A stretch of 64,000 nucleotides of DNA from NCBI RefSeq assembly GCF_000003815.2, contig NC_049979.1:17601117-17665116 (forward strand), in the 5' to 3' direction. Position 1 is the first letter of the stretch; each line of letters starts with the position of its first letter. Shown here piece after piece: positions 51,001 through 59,125 of the stretch. The stretch comes from Branchiostoma floridae. Taxonomy: Eukaryota > Chordata > Leptocardii > Amphioxiformes > Branchiostomatidae. The notes beneath the pieces were generated by a model. It had not been told where the DNA came from and searched no databases. It saw only the letters and a program-made list of their open reading frames with translations. Made by a program: the position numbers and the translations under genes.

Positions 51001-54000
51001 CTCAGTATTCATTCCGTAACACGTGTACACGTCATTCTCCTTAGATTAAGTGAAAATCGTTTCCTTAACGACTGAAATAACTATTGTGTTAGTAACAAAC
51101 CAGTAACGCCGCTAACGATCATTAGCGTTACGGTATGAGTCATACTTGTTAGCAACAAGACCAGACATTTTGCAAAATACTGTTTTTTCATTGTTTTCAG
51201 CTGTTCCTATTCTGCGTTTGATATAAAACACATGTTAATGATACGAATGTCGTTGATTAGGAAATACATCCGCTGTATGTACTGGTCTATCATGACCTTG
51301 ACTACCATTGGCGAGAACCCTCCACCCCGGACAAACCTGGTAAGTTCAAACAGTTTCCTGGGAACATTTTGCATTCTACTTGGTGTGTGTTCTAATGTAC
51401 TGTATCTATGTGACACACCCTAAAGCTTTTCTTTTATATAGAATGTACTAGATAGGATGATTATGCCTTTTGAGGCATAACATTCGACATTGCTACACCC
51501 TTGTTACCTTGCTGTCACTAGGAGTACATCTTCACGGGACTGACGTTCCTGATCGGCGTGTTTCTCTTCGCCACTGTGGTGGGTAACGTGGGTGACGTTA
51601 TCAGTAACCTACGTCACGCAAGGACGGAATTCCAGGCCAGGTAGGAGAGAAATAGTACCGCATACAGTAACGTAATTTTCATATATGAAATGGTAGGGTT
51701 AATGTAACATAAGCAATGAGGTATGCATTGGAATTCAGAAATCACAATGTAACCAACAAAGATCAATGAAGGAGTTGTGCGAATCAAGTTTTTATGGGAG
51801 TTTCAGAGAATGACTTCTTGGCATGGCAAGAATGATATAACTGTTCAGTCTTCCCTTGGTCAGGTTAGACAGGGTAAAGATGTATCTGAGCCACCACAGT
51901 GTCCCGGATGTGCTACAAAAACGTGTGAAGAAATGGGCGGACTACTCTTGGAACAGGTAGGAATCCACTAGCTTCTGATTAAAACATTGAAACATTGGCA
52001 CTTTGTGAAGAAAAGTCTTTACATGTCATCACACATATCTGAATTTGATCTAGGACACAGGCGATGGATGATTCCACGTTTTTGGAGATGTTGCCAAGGC
52101 GCCTGCGCAAAGAGATTGCCGTGAGTGTCCACTTGGACACCCTGAGGAAGGTTCGTTCTGTTTTCCAGGTCATTTCTTTTCAACAAATATGGAATAGACC
52201 AATTGTGTTTTAAAAAATGACATAGAGAGTACCAGCACAATTGAAACAATGAAATTACAAAGATTACTAGTATCTTAGTTTTATCACCAATGAGACTCAC
52301 TAACCAGTACCGCAGGCCCAGCGATCGAGACTATAGCCTATAGCAATTCAGTACCACCGACAGGGTCGTTTGCCCTTGCTGAGTCAGAGGGCTACATCTG
52401 TATCATGTATACAGTCATGGTGTCTAGTAAATTCATGTTTCTCATCATCTCGTTCGTTTCACCATTGTTAGGTCAAGATATTTGAGGATTGTGAGAATGG
52501 CTTGTTGTGCGATCTCGCTTTAAAACTGCGATCCCAGGTCTACACGCCAGGGGACTACGTGTGTAAGAGTGGAGAGATTGGGAGGGAGATGTACATCATA
52601 AGTCATGGGAAACTCAAGGTAAGCTCATGTACAATTCTGGTCATTTGCTGGTTATCAATGCAAGGGATTAAGTTTTGGAAAGGGTCTGGAGCGAGCTGCC
52701 ATTCGGCGCCACTCAGGTGACCTCGATACGACAGTACTTACCCCAGGTGCCCATCATGGCGTTGTGGCTTAAACAACAACAAAGACAAACAAAACTATGC
52801 TTGCAGTCGAAAACAATGAATTTGCTTTCACAATTTTGAATTAAGATAAACATTTTACATTCTTAGTTCATATCTGCCTGTATATTCACAGATTATAATT
52901 GTCTACAATAACGCAGGTTTACATTCAAGACTCTGACGTGGACCAGCCGCTAGAGGTCGCCACACTGAAAGAGGGGAACTACTTTGGAGAGATCAGCCTT
53001 CTGAAGCTGGACGATGGGTGTAACCGTCGCAGTGCTGACGTCGTGTCTGTCGGCTACTCAGAACTCCTCTGTCTGTCAAAGAAAGATCTTATCCACGCAA
53101 GTTGTTCTGTAGCTCTGAGGGAACTTTTTTCAACATTGTTTGACATTCCTAGTCGTTTTTTTTACCACAACACAAATATCTAGAAAAACGATAACGACAA
53201 GAGTTGATAAAATTGACTTGGTACATCAGAAAAGAAATGTTATAACGTTAGCGCTAAAGTAAACCATAATAAATTCCAGATCACCATTTTGTACATATAC
53301 CTGAAGTTTCACCGTGTATGTTTAATTTCTGTGCAGGCTCTGGTGGAGTACCCAGAAGCGAGAAAAGTGCTAGAGGACCAAGGACGGGACCGAATGGAAG
53401 CTATGAGAGAATCTAGGCAAGAACAATATTTATGTCTATTCTTTTTTCTTCGTGCGTCATGTTGTTTTTATAATGCACAATCCAGCTAACGAATGTCGTC
53501 ATGCAACCTTACAATTACCACGTGCATTATCGGGTTGTGGTGTGATTAAACTACATGTACATGTATTACAGGTCTGTTTCGCCTGTCCTTAGTAACCCAA
53601 AGACGCTGTTATCTGTGCATTACAGAATGCAGAGACGAAAGTCGGACGCCAGCTCACAGTCTGACAGCAGCGGTCTGAAGTCCAGGTTCCCGACACGTCG
53701 GACAACGTCCCTACCAACAAAACCCTCCAGCGGCGCCAACAAAAGCAAGATTTCTTGTTATCTCATTTCTAGCTTTGTTTTCTTACCTACTTTATTTCCC
53801 AATTCCTTCCCACCCATGATCATGGTTGGTACTGTACTTGCTTTGGGGATATGACTGTCTTATACATATATAGCTGTAGTCATGAGTCATGGCTGAATGC
53901 TATTTAATAGATGATTGAAGTGTTAAGTCTATTAGAGCAGGATATGAAAAAGAGTAATTAATTCAATACAATTGACCCCATGCCCAAGGGCACTTGAGGT

Positions 54001-55304
54001 GGATAGATACAGCTTAGAATGACCAATATTTAGCACTTTGTTGTAAATGCTGCATGGCATACAATACAGGCTTGGGAAACCCACTAGCAGAGAGTGAGGT
54101 CTTTAAGGTGAATGTAAGAATGATATGACGTCCGTGTCGTTTGTTTTGACCACGTCGTTCTGTCAATGTTTGGTTCCAGGTGATGACATCACGGAGATCC
54201 TACTGCAGCTGAAGACGCTGGACAGTCAGGTATCGTTAGTGATTCCTGAGGCACATGTAACTTTGAAAGTAATGAAGAGGAACCTTGTTTACGTCAATCT
54301 TTCTTATAAGAAGGAGCATTAGTGATAAAAGAAAATTGACTGAACGATGTTGTTTTGTAGGTTACTAAGGAGAGGATTGAACGGCTTTCATGGAAGGTAC
54401 GTACAGTATATAGTGGACACGTATGATAAAACATATTTGTAAAGAACGTCGTTGATATCTTATTTTCCATTTTTTGAAGCTATCTCTGTCATAGTGACTA
54501 TTGTTGCTTTTGGGAACAATGGAATGTGAGACTACACCTAGAAGTATTTCATATCTCCTGCACTAAATAGAAAAATGAATAATATATTGCCTGACTTGCT
54601 GATCACCAGGAGAAGTTAATGTGTTTAGTTGTGTGACCAATAACGTTAGGTCTTTATTCCATGTGTAGATGGCAAAACTAACAGAGATGCTGAACGAACG
54701 AAATGAGCAGCTACAGGCCACCACCAGGCGGATAGGCGAGCTGGAGCGAATGCTGCAGGGCGGCAAGAAAAAGCGGCGCCGGTCGTCCCTTACCACCCTG
54801 ACCAGCAGAGACTTGAACACTCTGCTCTCCCCCGAATACCCGCGGGGATATCGTGATCAGTCCCGTCGGTCAACACGGCGAAATGACGCAGCAGCGGCGT
54901 TAAGGGTGGACAATCTGCGCAGGCGTTTCAGTACACATAGTTTACTGCCAGTAGACAGTGACGACATCACCGGTCAGCAGAAAGGCCTAGGCAGTGGGAG
55001 GTGTCAGAGCAATCCGACAGAGAACGTCACTTCCGACGACAGCAGAACCATACCGGAGATCAGCATTAATGGCGTCCTACATCAGGAGTGGTGCGTGTCC
55101 CCGAGGGGGGTGGGGTCGTCCTTCGGGGATGACGAGGAAGACATCAGTCGGCTGAGTGTCTCCAGCGGTAGCAGCCATGACCTAGCCCGGCGGGCGTTCT
55201 GCAGGACCGCTAGCTACAGCAGTGACTTCTCCAGCAGCATGTTCAGCGACTCGCTCTACAGCGACACTTGCTATGACACAGACTATTCCTTCTACAGGGA
55301 CTAA
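48023..55304 (+). CDS. Cyclic nucleotide-gated cation channel subunit, copy 2 (alpha-type pore)
   Basis: Coding exons: 48,023-48,036; 48,366-48,474; 48,819-48,875; 49,201-49,278; 49,562-49,669; 49,870-49,975; 50,171-50,255; 50,503-50,602; 50,892-50,956; 51,261-51,339; 51,522-51,640; 51,864-51,956; 52,054-52,150; 52,472-52,618; 52,917-53,096; 53,337-53,416; 53,626-53,744; 54,180-54,229; 54,361-54,396; 54,669-55,304. The frame closes to 785 residues. The plan matches copy 1: acidic N-terminus, S1-S6, C-linker, cyclic-nucleotide domain, coiled coil ([12 protein letters not shown] and [13 protein letters not shown] region) and a long Ser-rich tail. The filter is TIGENPPP with Glu259, as in CNGA channels, so this is the likelier pore-competent subunit. 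Arg457 is kept, Ser458 replaces the usual Thr, and Met502 sits at the C-helix purine-contact site, as in CNGA4. Introns after 53,096, 53,416 and 53,744 appear to start with GC, not GT. An alternative in-frame acceptor at 53,571 would add 18 residues. The ATG has A at -3. Confidence 0.93.
48342..48365 (+). repeat. GCTGTT microsatellite forming a splice acceptor tract
   Basis: Three to four GCTGTT hexamers run directly into the TGTAG acceptor of the second CNG copy 2 coding exon, so the pyrimidine tract of this acceptor is a simple repeat. Length change here could alter splicing of the N-terminal exon. Confidence 0.6.
49331..49365 (+). repeat. Short fragment of the TTACCTTCGCC repeat family
   Basis: TTACCTTCGCCAGGAAGGTT matches, base for base over most of its length, the head of the repeat whose inverted copy ends at 57,597. 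Only the head is recognisable here. Confidence 0.5.
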
Positions 55305-56708
55305 AGAATTCATCCGGACTTAACACAAACGTAGTTTATACCGTTCCCAAGATTAACAACATACAAACATTTATTTTAAGCCTAATGCTATAAATTAATC
55401 AAGCCCCTGTCACACAGCAGGAAAATCAATCGGCTGAAAAGTCTACGAGCAGTAATGCGCCTGGTGTTCTCTCGATAATCACGCGATTTGTAGGACCCGG
55501 CCGATGTTCACAGGTCACGGAGCCCCGCGAAATATGGTAGATTTTTAAGTGAAAATACGCGCAACCCTCTGTCGATTGAAATCGGGTGACCTTCTGGTAA
55601 TGAACACATCGGAAATTCGGAAGGTTGTCAACTGTGTGGCAGGGGCTTTATCAGCTGCACCAACAAGTTTCCCCGTTCTAAAGGATGGATTTCTCTGCAG
55701 TTTCCTCTACAGTCATTATGTAAATATGCACAGAGTCAGTTGCAAATATGCATTGCAGTCTTGTAAACGAACGGCATTAGTCAGGGACCTTTACTGACTA
55801 TCACACGTAATTGGCAAAAGTTTAGCCGCCTCTACGATGTGTTTGTACTCAAATTAGACTATTTTGGTCGTGTTGTCTGCCATGCTGAATGGTTAGATCG
55901 GTAACGTTAGTACTAGTTACTATTGAATTTGAATTTGTCTATGCATTTACAGACCGTATTTTACACGTGCACATTTATAGATCGATGTCTTTCAAATAAC
56001 CAACATGCCACATGGCGGCTAGCTGTGACGTCAAGTGGAATATCCTATGTGTGATTTGCGCACATTTCAAATGTAAACATAGTCAGTTTGAGCTCATGTC
56101 GTACTGTTTGTACATGTAATCAATACCCCCAAACAGGTGGAATAATTTACAGGACGTTCAACGTTTTAAAATAGCAGTTGCAACATTAGTCTATCTTCTT
56201 TCTCTCTTTCTTAAAGATTATCATTAATGTTAATTCTATTGCGGACTAAGCCATATTCATATCATGATCTGCAAATACAAAGGGTACTTTTCCGTTAATC
56301 GGTTTTCCGCCGCTTCTGTTTGCATCCGCAATATTATCGTATCTCCAGGTGCAACTTGTCTCACCACACAGCTATACGCTAAGAAAACTTGACAAGGGGA
56401 TTATTCTTCCTATTAAGGCAACTTTATTTCATTCCTTCCCATTAAAGCACCGTGTGCGCTTCTGGTAAGCCTGGTGGTCCTGGTGGTTCTGGAAAGAAGA
56501 ATAACGTTACTCGATGTGCCGTCAAAAATGGCATGCAGCGTAGAAATCATAGGTTGAATGTAACGTTATATCGGTTACGAAATAATATCCTAAACTCTAT
56601 GTTCATGTTACTTGAATCCGTGTATCCTGACAAAACATAAAGGAAGTGCTTCTCCGTTCATAAATGACCATAGCAATTATCAAAATGTACTTTTGTACCT
56701 TTAACTTG
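55305..56708. other. Intergenic DNA between CNG copy 2 and the IGFBP-domain gene
   Basis: Two convergent genes end here: copy 2 at 55,304 (plus) and the small secreted protein at 56,709 (minus). An AATAAA for the latter lies on the minus strand at 56,429-56,424. No clear signal was found near the copy 2 stop. The frames at 55,549-55,797 and 56,452-56,640 have no recognisable content. Confidence 0.5.
56424..56429 (-). terminator. Candidate polyadenylation signal of the IGFBP-domain gene
   Basis: AATAAA on the minus strand, about 280 bases downstream of the TAG stop at 56,709-56,711. No closer signal was seen. Confidence 0.5.
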
Positions 56709-57974
56709 CTACGCTGTAGGGACGCAGATACCAGCCTGACCGAAGAAGATTGGCACGACTTGCAGCTCACCGTCCGGCTGTGGGCTTTCTGGCATCTCAC
56801 AGGTCAAACCATCGGCACAGAAGCCATCCATGTTCCACATCCCCCCACAGGTCTCTCCTTCAACCTGGGAGAAACAGAGATGTAACGTGTGTCGACGTCT
56901 GATCAGGAGCTTAGAGTAAGATCCAATGACATGGAACCATGCGATAATTGTTGACCAATATCCAGAGCAGCAAAGTGTTCAATCTCAACCTATTAAAATC
57001 ACATATGATAATTCAATACTATATGTATTGGGGTCGTGTAACGACAGGGTGTTTGACCCATGAGCCAGAGGTCCTGGGCTTGAATCCGATGTTGTGCCCT
57101 TGAGAAAGGCACAAATTTCAGTACTTCACCCAGGTAGAAATGAGTACATAGATACGATATATGATAGGGCTGTTCCTAGGATAGTAATGGAAGCCCCGTG
57201 CTTGAAGAGTCACACCTCGAGCTCAAGCACGTTTAAGAATCCTCCGCACTTATCGAAAATAGTAGGGGTCCTTCCCTGTGTGCATCGTTCAAAGGCCTCG
57301 TGGCCTCATCTGGAGGAATTAATATTACTGTCGTTTTTCACCGAGTATAGCGCTGAATGGCAGCCTCGATTTAGCACCTCTTATTGTAAGCTCCTCGCAA
57401 TCCATCCTCTGGCAGGCCGCTAGGGGGCCCAAAATCTAATCGTTTTCAGATTGAACCTACTTATACTAATCAAGACCTATCCACATACCGAATATCAATA
57501 CAATCTATCCAGACATTCTCGAGTTATGCCGGTCTTCAACATACAAACATACAAACACACGCTACCCAAAACATAACCTTCTTGGCGAAGGTAACAAAGT
57601 CGGAGTTCAGTAGTACAGTAGTCACGAGGATAGTTACATTTTACCTTTGCACACCGCCGGCAACAGCCGCAGACATCAGGGACGGTGCCCTGCGGACAGT
57701 TCTGTGGTTCCATGCAATCCACCAATTCGCAAGGTAGGCAGGACAGCGACAGGGCACTGCGAACGGGAAATGGTTTCGTGATGGAGCGGATGAGTGTCAA
57801 GTTCAAAACTTTGTACCACATTTCTTGCCTTGCATAAGTTGCGGAACGGATAAAACTAGACCATTAAAGTTAAGTACGAAATATAAAAGTCACCGTTGAT
57901 AATTGTCTAAACAATTGTTTCTTGACACCTTACCTGCCAATAAGGAGTACGAGGCAGAATATCTTCATCCACAT
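56709..57974 (-). CDS. Secreted single IGFBP-domain protein, complete, 3 exons
   Basis: Minus-strand exons 57,974-57,934, 57,756-57,645 and 56,864-56,709 join with GT-AG introns and closing phases to give 102 residues. The protein starts with a signal peptide (MWMKIFCLVLLIGSALSLS) and then carries 12 cysteines. These run CLPC, DC, NC, VCGCC, RRC in exon 2 and ETCGG, FC, LTC, AGICVP in exon 3. That is the pattern of the insulin-like growth factor binding protein N-terminal domain, close to those of CRIM1 and of arthropod single-IGFBP-domain (SIBD) proteins. Nothing follows the domain: the stop comes just after CVPTA, so there is no thyroglobulin or VWC module. It would be secreted and disulfide-rich. 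Binding of insulin-like peptides is inferred from the fold only. The ATG has A at -3. Two repeats sit in its second intron. Confidence 0.85.
57029..57421 (+). mobile_element. tRNA-derived SINE-like element in the second intron of the IGFBP-domain gene
   Basis: A promoter-like head begins near 57,029 with a degraded A-box region. It contains a B box-like GGCTTGAATCC at 57,077-57,087 (consensus GGTTCGANTCC), inside the phrase GAGCCAGAGGTCCTGGGCTTG. The downstream text GTGCCCTTGAGAAAGGCAC and CACCCAGGTAGAAATGAGTAC is typical of SINE bodies in this kind of genome. The right boundary is uncertain. It lies antisense to the host gene. Confidence 0.6.
57425..57597 (-). repeat. Interspersed repeat, minus orientation
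   Basis: Read on the minus strand it begins GTTACCTTCGCCAAGAAGG and continues ATGTTTTGGGTAG, TTTGTATGTTTGTATG, GGCATAACTCGAGAATG and GATATTCGGTATG. This is the same order as the heads at 22,470 and 39,620. It sits directly next to the second exon of the IGFBP-domain gene. No octamer core is visible in this copy. Confidence 0.6.
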
Positions 57975-58737
57975 GTTGAGGGTCCTGGTGTGTGCTCTGG
58001 CAAACGTGGCGGAGTGTTGAACCTACTTATATTAATTGAAAGGCAGTTCGATCCGGATATTTGAATATGTCGCCGATATTTTCCATCAGATAAGGTCAGC
58101 CCGCGTTATCGGGGGCTTCCTGACGGCGGACAAGGCTCTTCGAGCACCCCCCTGGGTCTATATGTCCTTCTAATATATAGATTTGGGAGAAGTGTGAAAT
58201 CTCTTGCTATTCTCATCTGTGACTAAGGATTTTTTTCATAGAAAAAATGACGTTCATATACAATTTGGTAAGAAAAAAATACTCGTTATTCCCCAGAAAG
58301 TAAAGAATCGTCATGTTGACTATAATAAAGGTGAAACTGTATTGCGCAAAACACTTCCATCGTAAGCAGAACACAGTACTACGGTAGTTTGGACACAAAG
58401 TAGTGCGTCACCGTACTTGAAAGAACCGTTGAAATTCTTCTGTGCACGTCAGCGAGGCTGAAACTGAGGAGTGCGCCAGTTTTGAGACTATATGAGTTTG
58501 GTTTACGATCTTGTTGTTTTTCGGTCGGGTTGAATTTTGCGATGGCCTCCGCTGGCCATGGGATCCGAATAAAGTTTCAAAAGAGAATTCACTTATTTTA
58601 TCGATTGTACCTTGAATTTCGACATATCCAATTCAATAAATTGCTTCAGTACTCTGCTATAAATTTTTAAGCGTCAAACTTCATCACTGTCGGGGCATTA
58701 ACCATAGGCGAAAAACAACGTTCTGCCAACAAAACAT
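57975..58737. other. Intergenic DNA upstream of the IGFBP-domain gene
   Basis: Probable promoter region of the minus-strand secreted-protein gene, followed by AT-rich DNA. No TATA box is obvious at a fixed distance, and no gene or repeat is recognised before the 5S-like element. Confidence 0.45.
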
Positions 58738-58975
58738 GTCTACGGCCGCGTGGCGCGTTGGTACACCCGATCCCTCGATCTCGGAAGTTAAGCAACGCGC
58801 GGTCCGGATAGTGCTTGGATGGGGGACCAACCAAGGACGTCCGGATTGCTGTAGCCTCACGAAGTTTTCCACGAAGTCGTCTTCCGGGAGGGACGTAAAA
58901 CGGGGGTCCCGTGCTCGAGGAGGTGCCTCGACCACGTTAAACAGCCTCATTACTCATACTTTGGGTATCTACTGA
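58738..58975 (+). mobile_element. 5S rRNA-derived SINE (SINE3 type)
   Basis: From 58,738 about 120 bases follow 5S rRNA. They start GTCTACGGCC and pass through CGATCTCGGAAGTTAAGCA (the box A region) and GTGCTTGGATGGGGGACC (the box C region). They end GATTGCTGTAGCCT, whose end pairs with the start as in helix I. Several internal differences from normal 5S, and an added body after it, argue against a working rRNA gene. The body includes TCTTCCGGGAGGGACGTAA, GGGGGTCCCGTGCTCGAGG and CCACGTTAAACAGCC. A 5S-derived polymerase III head fused to a body is the build of SINE3-type elements. The far end is uncertain. Confidence 0.78.
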
Positions 58976-59125
58976 CTGGCAAAATACACCAGATGATTAT
59001 TTCGCGGGAACTGTCGATTTAGTGACCCCGGAAGTTATCCCGCCTCTGTTCAAGAAGTGCTTCCACCCCGGAAGTGTTAGCTTCAAATCATCATACTCTT
59101 AGTAGTGAGTAGTTGTGTGATTACA

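Noticed and set aside
53097-53183. Read-through of the copy 2 CNBD exon to a stop near 53,183 as a truncated channel
   Set aside because: The GCAAGT donor at 53,097 gives the expected DLIH-ALVEYP junction and matches the copy 1 exon length exactly.
57494-57821. Single long minus-strand frame taken as one 108-residue protein
   Set aside because: The domain starts after a CAG acceptor at 57,757 and ends at a GTAAAA donor at 57,644. The outer parts of the frame are intron.
58738-58858. Functional 5S rRNA gene
   Set aside because: Too many internal differences from 5S consensus, a single copy with no array, and a SINE-like body attached.
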